Shown here: positions 19,696 through 29,144 of the stretch, piece after piece
How positions within the stretch are numbered: position 1 is the stretch's first letter
Layout of the letters: the number at the start of each line of letters is the position of its first letter
Assembly: GCA_016717115.1 (NCBI GenBank)
Contig: JADKGE010000001.1
Span: 558,001 to 622,000, forward strand
From: Actinomycetota bacterium
GTDB lineage: Bacteria; Actinomycetota; Actinomycetes; S36-B12
Length of the DNA stretch: 64,000 bases
Reading direction: 5' to 3'
Notes under the pieces: model-generated
Told to the model about the DNA's origin: nothing
The model's database searches: none
Seen by the model: the letters and a program-made list of their open reading frames with translations, nothing else
Translations under genes and position numbers: made by a program

Positions 19696-20295
19696 CTACT
19701 TGACGTTCTGGATGAGTTTGGCGCTTTGAGCCACACGCAGGGCGCAGGACTCCATCCCGGCCTGGTCCCTCAGCAGCCGGCGTCACGATCTCGCCTGCGG
19801 GCCGGCCGGAGAGCCGTCCAGCCGCCCAGCACCCGGGTGCCGATCTTGATGGTCGACGCGGCGATGACGAGGCCATCGTTCCAGCACACGCGGGTCGCGC
19901 GGTCTGCCGGGATGGCATTCTCCCGAGTCAGAGTGCATTGGTAGCCCTTGCTGACGTCCGCGCCGAAGACCGGACCGGCCGACAGCTTCCGAGGACCGCC
20001 TGCGTGAGCGGCTTCGGATTCGTGTAGTGGAGCAGGGTGACGCCGGCGCGCGGCTCGGTGCTACCCGGGGCGAGGAACGACTGCGACCACATTGTCGGCG
20101 TCAACTTGACGACTCCGACGGTCAAAGGGCACGGCCACCCCGGTTGCCGTGGCGGCCTGCTCGGACGTGAGCAGCCAGTCGGTGTTGTTCGGCGGCAGTT
20201 GCTCTGCACTCGCCGAGGACCGACGCCGATCGCGAGTGCAGCCGCCACGTTGGAACGATGACAAGAGCGCCAAGACGTCTGGACACCGTGCGCAT
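19696..20295 (-). pseudogene. Secreted protein of unknown function (about 199 residues), frameshifted
   Basis: ATG 20295 follows AGGAGAGT, and the stop is TAG at 19696-19698, a total of exactly 200 codons. Reading across several compensating indels gives MRTVSRRLGALVIV then VAAALAIGVG (signal peptide), LPPNNTDWLLTSEQAATATG, VGVVKLTPTMWSQSFLAPGS, LLHYTNPKPLTQAVLGS, GYQCTLTRENAIPADRATRV, CWNDGLVIAASTIKIGTRV and CALRVAQSAKLIQNVK. The pieces lie in three frames. It looks like a small extracellular protein with three Cys and a ligand-binding-type fold, but I do not recognise the family. It is divergent from the matrixin gene. Confidence 0.55.
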
Positions 20296-20431
20296 GACTC
20301 TCCTGAAGTAGCAGTAGACCTGAGGGGAAGGTACCACCAGGAGGACTTCTGACGCGATGCCCCAAAGGGTCCCGTCGACCCGCTGCTGTCCTTATGATGA
20401 CGATGTTGGAGTGGTCTGACCGGGAGGCACC

Positions 20432-21141
20432 ATGAATCGTTCGCGCACGCGCAAGGTCGTCGTGGCCACCGCACCTCGCGGGTGGGCTCATCGCCGCCGT
20501 CGCGCCGCAGGCCTCGCCGCCCCGCGGACTCGCAAGGCGGATCTGGTGGTTGGGTGCCCTTCTTCGCGAGCGGCTCATTGCAGAACAGCGCATGGGCCAA
20601 CTGCGCCGATCCGATCGTGCTGACCGTCGACCCACGAGCCCCTGCCGAAGGCGCAGCAGAAGTCCGCCAAGGACGCGTTCGCCGCATCCGTGAAGAACTG
20701 GGCGGCTCAAACCGGACTTCACTTCACGTTCGGCGGTGTGACACCCGTGAACTACAACGACACCACCTACGTCATCAGCCCTGTCGATGGCGTCGATCGC
20801 CCTCGTCACATGTACATCACGGTGCTGACCAACGACGAGTCCACCTACCTCACTGACACCGTCGTCGGGTTCGCCATGCCGACGACCGTCAATGCTGCGA
20901 ACAAGGAGATCATCCAGGCGGAAGGGGCCTTCCGTACCGACTACGTCGCCGGAAGCACCAAGGAGCAGCGCGTCGCGGTGTTCATGCACGAACTGGGACA
21001 CGCTCTCGGACTCGGCCACAGCAGCAGCAAGGGCGACATCATGTACCCCATCGTCGACAAGCAGACCACGCGCTCGGCCCCGGCGACATCGCCGGCATTC
21101 AGGCCATCATGCGCCCCTGCGCCACCACCCCGACCCCCTAG
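20432..21141 (+). pseudogene. Secreted matrixin-like zinc metalloprotease (M10), frameshifted
   Basis: ATG 20432 follows CGGGAGG. The catalytic part is intact in one frame: VAVFMHELGHALGLGHS (three zinc His) and the Met-turn GDIMYP. One base later the frame changes, and the expected LGPGDIAGIQAIMRPC follows in the next frame, ending at TAG 21139-21141. N-terminal pieces also switch frame (MNRSRTRKVVVATA, then WVPFFASGSLQNSAWANCAD, then KSAKDAFAASVKNWAAQTGL). The reconstructed product is an exported protease of about 235 residues. The stop codon shares a CTAG with the stop of the convergent YjbR gene. Family assignment is firm; whether it is functional depends on whether the indels are real. 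Confidence 0.78.
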
Positions 21142-21484
21142 AGGGGCCGCTCGCGACGCGGCAACCTGCTGACCACCGCGGCGTAGGAGCCGTCGACCGC
21201 GTCAGGTACCTCGTCGTCGGGGATTCCCGCGCCGACTCGCAGCGTGTTCCAGCCCGAACGACCGAGATAGGCCATCACCGACGCATCTTGGGGGTACCGG
21301 GTGAGCCATTCATTGGCCTCGTCCCGCGAGTCGGCGCACTTCAGTCCGACGCTGTCGCTGCCGGGCTCGCCGAGGAAGGCGAAGATCCGGCTGCCCACCT
21401 TGACGACGATGGTGCCCTCCCACGGCTCGTCTTGCCAGGCACCCGCATGGCGAGGCAGTGCTCGAGCACGTCGTCGGCGTCCAT
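21138..21484 (-). pseudogene. MmcQ/YjbR-family protein, one-base frameshift near N-terminus
   Basis: Start MDADDVLEHCLAM at ATG 21484; the frame then needs one extra base at about 21446-21450 to continue GAWQDEPWEG and VVKVGSRIFAFLGEPGSDSV. The rest is open: GLKCADSRDEANEWLTRYPQ and WNTLRVGAGIPDDEV. The corrected length is 115 residues, normal for this DNA-binding-like double-wing family of unknown role. It follows the amidohydrolase by 1 bp on the same strand, so it is probably coupled to it. The TAG stop (minus strand) and the matrixin TAG (plus strand) share CTAG at 21138-21141. Confidence 0.75.
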
Positions 21485-21485
21485 G

Positions 21486-23019
21486 TCAGCCGTCGTAGTA
21501 GTCGCTCAGCCGCGCGAGCAGCTGAGCGTGTGCGGGGCGAGCGCCGCCACCCGATCGAGCCAGGCCCGATCGGTGGCGAGGGGCTCGGGCGGTGGGACGA
21601 CGAGCGTCGTGGCTCCGCGGCCGTGAGTGCTCGATCCAGGGCATCGGCCGTGCCGGGCGGTCCGGATGGCATGTCGGGGATGAACTCGAGACGGTCGAGG
21701 TCCCGTCCCCCTGAGCGGGCGCGGATCACGGCTGCACCCGGATCGCGATGGACGTCGTCGAGCACGGCCATCCCCTCCGCCCACGACATCGTCGCCTCGC
21801 GGCGCTGCGCGGGATTGGACGGGAGGAGGTCATCCGGCAGCGTCATCACGATCCCCCTGCGTCGACCCGCGACCTGGATCGGCTCGATGCCGTCGGCCCC
21901 CGCAGCAGTGAGCAGGAGGTCATCCCGTACACGGGGCGTCCGCCGACGACGACCAGCGTGATGTGCGGCTCGCGGGCCGCGATGAGCGAGCGGTACGGAT
22001 CGGCGTCGCGCGCCGAGTGGACGGTGAGGTCGGCGAGCGCGCCTGCCTGGATGCGCCCGACAGGCACCTGCCACGCCCGTTCCATCGTGAGGCCGGGATT
22101 GCGGGTTCCGAGTTCGCACAGCTCCAGTGGCGTCAGCTCACCGCCCAGCTGCTCACGGTTCCACAGGTCGGCGACTTTCAACTCCCACAGCAGGCTGCGC
22201 GTCCCCGACGGCGCCCAGTCGGAGCCCAGGCAGACCAGGTGGCCGTGCTCCCGCGCGGCCACGATGTCGGTCGTCCCGCCGTAGAGCCACACGTTCGAGA
22301 ACGGTGACCAGACGATGGCGCCGGGCGGCGACCAGTCCGCGTAGTCGGCGGCGGTGAGGGCGGTGGAGTGGATGCCGATGAGCCCCGGTCCTACGCAGTG
22401 GTGCGCGGCGAGCTCGCCGTACTCCTTGCGCAGGGCCGCCGAGGTGCCCTCGGCCAGGTGATAGAACAGCGAGACGCCGCCGGCCATCTCCGTGGCGTAG
22501 CGGTTCAACTGTCCGGCCTCGCCCTTGAGCACCGACTGGCGAACGGTGTCAGGCCCGCCGACGGGGTCCTTCTCCACGTTGCGGAGCATCCACCCAGGGA
22601 AGGCGCGGGTGGTGGGGAGACCCCTGAATGGAGGTGACGCCCCGACGACGGCCTTCACCTCGGCATACCGGAGTGCGGCGGCCGCCGCCGCGATGCCCAG
22701 CGCCTGCGCGGGACTCGAGATGTCCCGACCGTAGGTCTTGGCGGTGGGCCATTGGTAGCGCGTCGTGTACGGGGTGGTTCTCGGCGCCTGCCAGAGCGGG
22801 AGGGGTGTTGTAGGCGAGATGGTTGTGCAGGTCCATCAGGCCGGGCGTGATGATGCTTCTCGTCGAGACGAGGCGGGCATCTGCGTAACCAGCGAGCCGC
22901 CGGCGCCTAGATGACTGCACCGCCTCGATCCGGCCATCGCGAATGTAAACGCTGGCGCGGGGCTCGACGCAGCGATCATCGTCGAAGGTGACCACGGTGC
23001 CCGTGAGGATGAGAGCCAT
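21486..23019 (-). pseudogene. Amidohydrolase-family metal-dependent hydrolase, multiply frameshifted
   Basis: ATG 23019 follows a perfect AGGAGG. The N-terminus MALILTGTVVTFDD is the small beta-sandwich typical of the family, and GLMDLHNHLAYNT carries the HxH metal motif. Further matches are GVTSIQGSPHH, GIHSTALTAADYADWSPPGA, VCLGSDWAPSGT (metal Asp) and LADLTVHSARDADPY. The end is LDRVAALAPH then QLLARLSDYYDG. At least five one-base indels (near 22795, 22645, 22615, 21935 and 21520) break the frame, yet each segment remains canonical. The substrate cannot be told; deaminase-like enzymes and aryldialkylphosphatase relatives share this fold. Corrected length is about 511 residues. Confidence 0.75.
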
Positions 23020-23077
23020 CGCTACCTCCTGTGCCAGCAGAGGGGCTCGACGCTAGCCCAACCGTGGCTCGCGCACC

Positions 23078-23890
23078 ATGGGCGCGGAGCGCGGCTACGC
23101 TCCCAACGTGGGCGGGAAGAGGCGCGAGGATGACGAGTTGTGCGCCGTGGTTCTCGCCGCCGGACGGGGCACGCGCCTTCGACCGCTGACCTCGGTGCTG
23201 CCGAAGGCGCTGTGCCCGGTCGGCAACGTCGCCTTGGTCGACCTCGCGCTCGCATCGGTGCGGCCCTTCGCGGCGGACGTCGCCGTCAACGTGCACCACC
23301 TGTCCGCGGCGGTCGTCGACCACCTGTCACGGGACCGGCCGGAGGTACACGTGTCGGACGAGACCGACCGGCTGCTGGGATCTGCAGGCGCCTTGGGCAG
23401 GCTCAAGCCCTGGATCGACGGCAGGGCCGTGCTCGTGCGCAACAGCGACGCCTACCTCACCGGGTCGCTTACGGAGCTTGTCGAGGGATGGGACGGCCAG
23501 CGACCCCGGTTGCTGGGCCGTCGGGGGCGTCCGCCGCCGACTTCGGGGACATCCAGTACGTCGGAGCCTGCCTTCTGCCCGCCGACATCGTCGCCGGCTT
23601 GGCGGAGCGGCCCTCCGGGGCTGTACGACCTCGTCTGGCGGCCCCACTGGGAACGAGGCGAGATCGAGTTCGTCATGACGACTGGGGAGTTCGTCGACTG
23701 CGGCACGCCTCGCGACTACCTGAGGGCGAACCTCGTGGCGAGCGGTGGCAGGAGCGTCATCGGCGCGGGTGCGCGTGTGCTCGGGTCGGTCGTGCGCACG
23801 GTCGTGTGGCCTGGGGGAGAGGTGGCGGCGGACGAGGTCCTGCATGACTGCATCCGAGTCGGGCGGGATCTCACCGTCGATGCCCGCTGA
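23078..23890 (+). CDS. Nucleotidyltransferase of the sugar-1-phosphate type, with a mis-framed internal segment
   Basis: The product has the signature LCAVVLAAGRGTRLRPLTSV plus LPKALCPVGN of NTP-transferases that activate sugar 1-phosphates (GlmU, ManC or RmlA type), followed by VRNSDAYLTGSL and WRPHWERGEIEFVMTTG. A left-handed repeat-like tail (SVIGAGARVLGSVV) closes it. Between about 23520 and 23620 the open frame reads an Arg/Pro/Ser-rich stretch, while the neighbouring frame reads ASAADFGDIQYVGACLLPAD. Two compensating indels are therefore likely, and the given internal sequence is not authentic. Start ATG 23078 or GTG 23108. It is divergent from the amidohydrolase. Confidence 0.75.
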   Translation: MGAERGYAPNVGGKRREDDELCAVVLAAGRGTRLRPLTSVLPKALCPVGNVALVDLALASVRPFAADVAVNVHHLSAAVVDHLSRDRPEVHVSDETDRLLGSAGALGRLKPWIDGRAVLVRNSDAYLTGSLTELVEGWDGQRPRLLGRRGRPPPTSGTSSTSEPAFCPPTSSPAWRSGPPGLYDLVWRPHWERGEIEFVMTTGEFVDCGTPRDYLRANLVASGGRSVIGAGARVLGSVVRTVVWPGGEVAADEVLHDCIRVGRDLTVDAR

Positions 23891-24007
23891 TCGAGCGGCG
23901 GCGCGCCCGTCCCCCCGCACGCGGTCCGATCTTCCTTTCGAAGGCGATCGGGGTTTCAATGGAGGTGTCGAGTGCGTTCCGGTTCGCTCGGAGGAAGGAG
24001 GTGGCGC

Positions 24008-24492
24008 ATGCTGGTTCTCGTCTTCGACGCCGAGGGTCCCTCATCGCCCACCGCGCCACCCTCGGGCAGCGGCTCCTGGCGAAGTGCACGTCGGGACGGC
24101 TGGACCGGGCCTTGGCCCAGGGTGCGTCGCCCGAGTCGTCCGTCCTTCTGGCCATCCGCGCCCAGCAGCTCGTCGACGCGCATATGAGGTTCGTGCTCGC
24201 CGACTCGCTTCGTGAACTCGCCGACGAAGCGACCGGTTCGGCCACGCATCGCGGCTCCCGCGTGCCGATGGACTGGCCCGCCGTGCGCGCCGTGGCCGGC
24301 GACCTCCGGGCGCTCGCGTCGCGTCTCCTGGAGCGCGCGCCCGCGCCGGTCCGCGGCGTGGCCCAGGTCAACGTGCTTCTCACCGATGGCGGCGGCCCGC
24401 TCTACTCGCCGCACTCACCACACTCGCTGAAGGACCTTCGGGTCGCCGTGAGTGACGCGAACCGGGCGCTGGATCCACTCGGCCAGTACTGA
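24008..24492 (+). pseudogene. Unknown protein, one-base frameshift after codon 9
   Basis: An excellent ribosome-binding site (GGAAGGAGG) precedes ATG 24008, which reads MLVLVFDAEG; the frame then shifts at about 24030 to continue SLIAHRATLGQRLLAKCTSG. The corrected protein is about 161 residues, mostly alpha-helical, soluble, rich in Ala and Arg, with VNVLLTDGGGPLYSP near the end. I do not recognise a family. The gene stands alone between the nucleotidyltransferase and a convergent flavin monooxygenase. Confidence 0.5.
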
Positions 24493-24498
24493 CGAGCC

Positions 24499-25629
24499 CT
24501 AGACCCGGCGGCCCCGCTGCGCTGCGATGGCGTCGGCGATGCTCCTGGCCTCGATGCCGATCTCCTCAGCATCCCGGTGGGCGAGACGTGGAAGCCGCAG
24601 TAGTACAGGCCGGGGGCGGCGGACTCGACCCCTGTCGTGAGTGGGGTGCCGGCCGCGTCGTAGGTCGCGGGATCGGGCACGAACTCGTCCACCCGTGGCC
24701 GGTACCCCGTCGCCAGGATCACGGCGTCGAACTGGGCCGTGGCGCCGTCGTCGAACACGACACCGTCCGTCGTGAACCGCTCGACGCCCCCGTGAACCGT
24801 GACGTCCCCCGACCTGATCAGCTTCATGGTGCCGATGTCGATCAAGGGGATGTGCTTGTCCTTCTCTATCTGGGTGGCGGGACCGTACGGGAGCTTGCGA
24901 AGGCCCACCTTCGTGATGTCGCCCACGGTCATGCGCAGCACCGGCGCGTTCATCGCGTCGGCCACGGCCGACGGCAGGCGTCGCTGCGCGATGCCGATCG
25001 TCAGGATCGGCAGGCCCAGCACCTCCTTCGGGATGACGTTGACCGCGCTGCGGACGGAGAGGGCGGGATGCGCCCCATGCTCATGCAGGTCGATCGCGAT
25101 CTCACCTCCGGAGTTGCCGAATCCCACGACGAGCACCCGCTGACCGGCATACTCGCGTCCGTTGCGATAGTCGCTGCAGTGCTCGACGCGGCCGCGGAAG
25201 TCGTCCACCCCGGGCCAGGTCGGCACCACAGGGATCCGGGCGTTGCCGGTGGCGACGACGACGTGGGTTGTCTCGAACGCGTCGACTGGCGTCCGGACGC
25301 GCCAACCCGCCTCACCGCGCTCGATGGAGGTGACCCGCTGCTCCAAGCGGATGTCCAGGGCGAACCCGCGCGCATACGCGTCGAGGTAGTTCACGAGCTC
25401 GTCCCGCGACACGTACCGGGGACTGCCCTTGGGCAGCGGCACGAACGGCAATGCGGAGTGCCCCTTGTCCGTGTGCAGGTGCAGGCGGTCGTAGTGGCGG
25501 CGCCACGTCGATCCAACAGTGTCTGCCTGCTCGAGGATCACCGACTCCAGCCCTGCCCCTTCGCAGGCACGCGGCCACGGCGAGGCCCGCCGGCCCGGCG
25601 CCGACGACGACGATGGGAGGCGCGGGCAT
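24499..25629 (-). pseudogene. FAD-dependent monooxygenase (flavin-containing/Baeyer-Villiger type), frameshifted at both ends
   Basis: A roughly 376-residue flavoprotein. Dinucleotide motif 1 VVVGAGPAGLAVAA lies at the N-terminus; about codon 22 the frame switches and continues AGLESVILEQADTVGSTWRR. Then come HTDKGHSALPFVPLP, a second Rossmann motif RVLVVGFGNSGGEIAIDL (NADPH) and ILATGYRP. These match the YUCCA-like/FMO class. Near 24572 the C-terminal frame changes again: GLYYCGFHVSPTGMLR continues as IGIEARSIADAIAAQ in another frame, ending at TAG 24499. Total length is a multiple of three, so the two indels compensate. Substrate unknown; N- or S-oxygenation or a Baeyer-Villiger reaction is possible. 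Confidence 0.78.
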
Positions 25630-25725
25630 GCGGGCAGTGTAGGCGGCGTGCTGTGATCGTTGACAGCAATTCGCCGTCGCCTCACACTGACGATGCATCT
25701 CGCTGGGGGCGAAGGGAGTTCGCGT

Positions 25726-27387
25726 ATGCCCGCCGTCGGATTCCCCATGGCGGATTTCGCGACGAGCCGTCGCATGATGACCGCTCTGGCAGAGGGTCCC
25801 TTCACGCAGCTGGAGGGCGAGCCGCTGACGACGTCGTTGTCGGTGCCGTGGGAGCGGCTTCTGCCCGGGCCGGTCGGCAGCCGCTTCAGCACCGACGTCG
25901 GGGGTCCGGGGCGACCTCGTGCTCGCCCGCTCGTGCTCGACACCGAGTTCGAGTCCGTCTCCTACGACGATGTCGGTTGCCCGAGCGGCCTGGAGGACCT
26001 GCTGGGGGACCGTCGCTTCCTGGCGCAGCACGCGTACGCCATCGCGGCATCGACCCTCGACCTCTTCGAATCGACGATGGGCCGACGCCTGGGCTGGAAG
26101 GCGCGAGGCCACCGCCTGGCGCTCAAGCTGTACGAGCCGATCCCGTTCGACGAGACCGGCTACGACGGGCAGCGGTGCGAGATCCGGTTCGGGCATCGCA
26201 AGGACCCTCGCGCTCGTCGGCACGTCCCCCTGGCCCTCTATCGCGATCTGATCACCCACGAGGTGACGCATGCGATCATCGACGGCTACCGGCCCCACCT
26301 CGCCGACCCCGACGGCACTCTCGACGAGCACGCCATCCACGAGGCCGTCGCGGACGTGGTCGCGATGCTGTCGGTGTTCTCCTCGACCGAGCGGGTCGCC
26401 GAGCAGCTGAACGCGGCCCAGGCCACGGCGGAGGAGGGAATCTCCGACGACGCCCTGGTGCAGACCGGCCTGTTCGGAGTCGCCGACGGCCTGCTCACAC
26501 GTCAGGCACTTCGCCGTTCGGTGACCGACCGCGTGCCGCCCGACTGGCGGTCGGAGCGGGAGCCCCATCGCCGCGGCGCCGTCCTCGTCAAGGGCCTGAT
26601 GGACACCGTGCTCACCTTGTGGCAGACGCGCATGGCTCGCCCGGGCGGTCGGGCGAGCGAGTACCAGATCGCCGACTCCGGGGCGAGGGTCGGGCGTCAG
26701 GTGCTCGCCATGCTCATTCGCGGGATCAGCTACACCCCCCCGATCGACGTCACCTTCGACGACATCCTTCGCGGCATCCTCGCGGCCGACGCGGTCGTCG
26801 TGCCCGACGACGATCATGACTACCGCGGAACGCTGCGCGCCGCCTTCGGACCGCTGGGGATCACGGCTCCGGACGACGATCTCGACGGCCTGTCCGGGCT
26901 GCGCGATCTGCACTACCCGGTGCGGCTGTCCTCCCTGGCGTCCGACCCCGAAGAGGTCTACCGGTTCCTGTGGGAGAACCCCGCCATGCTGCGCGCGGCC
27001 GCGATCGATCCTGACATCCCCCTGGTCGTCGAGCGTGTTCGGCCGAGCATGCGGGTGGGTCCTGATGGCTTCATCGTCTCCGAGATCGGTGCGAGCTTCG
27101 TCCAACAGGTGCCGATGAGCGCCTACGACGCCCGCCGGCGGCTGGGGCTGCGGGTGAAGGGCAACATCGTCCTGCGCGGCGGCGGGCTCATCCGTTTCAA
27201 CGAGGGTGGGCGGCTGGCCTTCGCGGCCATCAAGCCAGTGCTCGACGCGGAACGCCAGCAGGCACGGCTCGACGAGGCGGCCGGGCCGTCGATGCTCGGG
27301 GTCGACGCGGCCGATGTGGCCACGCGCCGCGCCGGCGTGTTCAGCGAGATGCACGCATCGGCGCGGCGACTGGCCGACGACAGGTAG
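25726..27387 (+). CDS. HExxH zinc metalloprotease (gluzincin-like), unknown family
   Basis: A 553-residue protein with no signal peptide or membrane helix. HEVTHAIIDG (His178, His182) with AIHEAVADVVAML, where Glu206 lies 24 residues after the second His, is the gluzincin zinc site. After about residue 390 the protein is a separate domain (WENPAMLRAAAIDPDIPLVV, SMRVGPDGFIVSEIGASFVQ). ATG 25726 is set by GAAGGGAG 8 bp upstream. It converges on the caspase-like gene with 4 bp between stops. Intracellular location, and a protease facing an operon of three further proteases, makes a shared role worth testing, but that is inference. Confidence 0.72.
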   Translation: MPAVGFPMADFATSRRMMTALAEGPFTQLEGEPLTTSLSVPWERLLPGPVGSRFSTDVGGPGRPRARPLVLDTEFESVSYDDVGCPSGLEDLLGDRRFLAQHAYAIAASTLDLFESTMGRRLGWKARGHRLALKLYEPIPFDETGYDGQRCEIRFGHRKDPRARRHVPLALYRDLITHEVTHAIIDGYRPHLADPDGTLDEHAIHEAVADVVAMLSVFSSTERVAEQLNAAQATAEEGISDDALVQTGLFGVADGLLTRQALRRSVTDRVPPDWRSEREPHRRGAVLVKGLMDTVLTLWQTRMARPGGRASEYQIADSGARVGRQVLAMLIRGISYTPPIDVTFDDILRGILAADAVVVPDDDHDYRGTLRAAFGPLGITAPDDDLDGLSGLRDLHYPVRLSSLASDPEEVYRFLWENPAMLRAAAIDPDIPLVVERVRPSMRVGPDGFIVSEIGASFVQQVPMSAYDARRRLGLRVKGNIVLRGGGLIRFNEGGRLAFAAIKPVLDAERQQARLDEAAGPSMLGVDAADVATRRAGVFSEMHASARRLADDR

Positions 27388-27391
27388 CGAC

Positions 27392-28233
27392 CTAGTGCCC
27401 CAGGGGTCGCTTCTTGGTCGCGGACGGAGCCTCGAGCTGCGGGATCTGGGAGAAGCGGTCGGCCTTGAGCCCGGCCCGAACGGCGGTCAGCAGCTCTGCG
27501 CGCGTCGCATCCGGCTTCGCCTTGAGCGCCTTCAGGAGGTTGTACGTGAAGGCTCCGCTCGATCGACCGTTGAAGCTCGCGTCGGACGACGTCTGCGCGG
27601 CCTTGCAGGCGGCGAACAGCACCGGCTCCTGGACGGCGATCCCCCTCTTGCGCCGGAAGAACTTGTCGCCGAGCTGCACCACTTCGCGCTCCGCTACGCC
27701 GTCTACGCCGATCGGCGTCGGTGGCGGCAGGAACTTTGGCCGCCGGCCCTGGAGGATGTCCATCGCCTTCAGCCCCGTCCCGCTGTGGCACGTGTCGAGG
27801 AAGGCCTCCACCAGCACATCCGCCGGTACCCGCGCGAAGAGCGCATGCAGCTCGTCGTCGACGATCACCGTGTCGAGATCCCACGCGTCCCCGTCGGGGC
27901 GAGGTCGTAGGCCACGAGCGCCTCGTCTGCGCGATCGAGCTCGTCGCCATTGGCGTCGGGCACCTGCGTGCCGTGGCTCGAGTAGGTGAAGACGATGTGC
28001 TTGACCTTGCCGGCGACCGCGAGGTCGACGATCGCGTTGAGCCGGGCCATGATCGCCGCCTTCGTCGCCTTGTCGTCCGTCAGCGTGACGACATCTCGCG
28101 ACCCGAACCCGTAGCTCTTCCGCAGCAGCGACGCCATGTCCCTGGCGTCGTTGACGCAGCCGTAAAGCCAGCTCGCCATCGGCAGGTTGGCGAACTGGTT
28201 GATGCCGACGCAGAGCGCCCGACGATCGGTCAT
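27392..28233 (-). pseudogene. Caspase-like cysteine protease (C14, metacaspase type) no. 1, one-base frameshift
   Basis: Start MTDRRALCVGINQFANLPM follows AAGGGAAC. A p20-like domain holds the catalytic His in TYSSHGTQVPD and the Cys in LDTCHSGTGL. The frame breaks at about 27895-27900 between YDLAP and DGDAWDLDTVIVDDELHALF, where one C of a run appears missing. The tail (GAFTYNLLKALKAKPDATRA) is the usual p10-like end. Corrected length is 280 residues. Prokaryotic members cleave after Arg or Lys or act as death or conflict proteases. It is the last gene of the CHAT-lipase-caspase operon. Confidence 0.82.
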
Positions 28234-28256
28234 GACTGTTCCCTTCGTGGTGCGTG

Positions 28257-29112
28257 TCAGATGCGGAACGCCGGCGCGGGAGAGGAACCTCCGGTTGGCG
28301 GGGGCCAACGGTGTAGTAGTTGGGGGTCTGCGACGGGGCATCTGCGCGCTCGTCAACTCCCGGAGCGACTTGAGCGAACCGCTGAAGGCGCCGTCGTGCC
28401 ATACCTTGAGCAGCTGCGCGGTGAAGAGGCTGTTCACCCGGCCATCGAGGCTCTCCTGGTTGTCCTGGCAGCCCGAGACGAGGGCGATGGTCGCCGTCAC
28501 GTCGGCCTTGGTGCGCGGGAGCACCCGGCTCTGGATGGCGTCGTACGTGCGCCGGTGGGACTTGTAGGTTCGCTCCTCCACGTCGAGAGGCATGCGCTTG
28601 CTGCGCACCTTGGCTGTCGCCAAGGGTCGCGGAATCGCCCAGGGTGGCGGTGCCCCTTGGAGACCGTGCCGCTGTGGCACGAGTCCGAGAGCATGACGAT
28701 CCGCGACTTCGCCGGGAACAGGGACCACAGCGCCCAGAGCTCGTCATCGACGAGCATCCGGTCGTACAGCACCCACGTCTCGTCGTACTGGTCGGCCGAC
28801 TCGCCGACCTCGCCGCTCGCGACTCGCCTCGTCGCCGTTGCGGTCGGGCACCTGCGAACCGTGCCCCGAGTAGGTCAGCCAGAAGATGTCGCCCGCGACC
28901 ATCGACGCGGCCGCCTTGGTGATCGCCGCGACCACCTTTCGGGACGTCGCCGCCTCGGTGAGGAGCAACGACGTGGAGTAGCCGAGCGACTGCGCGACGG
29001 ACTGCATGGCGCGGGCGTCGTTCTCGCAGGCGCTCAGCGTGCCTGGCCAGCCGCCGTACGACGCCGGATTGACCCGATTCAGTCCGCCGTGAAGGGAGTA
29101 GCCGTTCGCCAT
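28257..29112 (-). pseudogene. Caspase-like cysteine protease (C14) no. 2, frameshifted
   Basis: ATG 29112 follows AGGAGCACC. It reads MANGYSLHGGLNRVNPASYG and SACENDARAMQSVAQSLGYS; catalytic His in LTYSGHGSQVPD and Cys in SDSCHSGTV. Frame changes occur at about 28825 (GDEA continues as SGEVGESADQYDETWVLYD), at about 28655 (after TVSKG) and near 28330. The N-terminal YSLHGGLNRVNPASYGGWPG is typical of stand-alone prokaryotic metacaspase-like proteins. The corrected length is about 285 residues, ending at TGA 28257-28259 (AFRI). It is a paralogue of the next gene but clearly divergent, so this is an old tandem pair. Confidence 0.8.
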
Positions 29113-29144
29113 GGTGCTCCTGACGCTCAAAGGGGAGTGGCTCG

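Noticed and set aside
23520..23620. A novel Arg/Pro/Ser-rich insert inside the nucleotidyltransferase
   Set aside because: The neighbouring frame reads a canonical family segment, so the insert is the product of two compensating indels.
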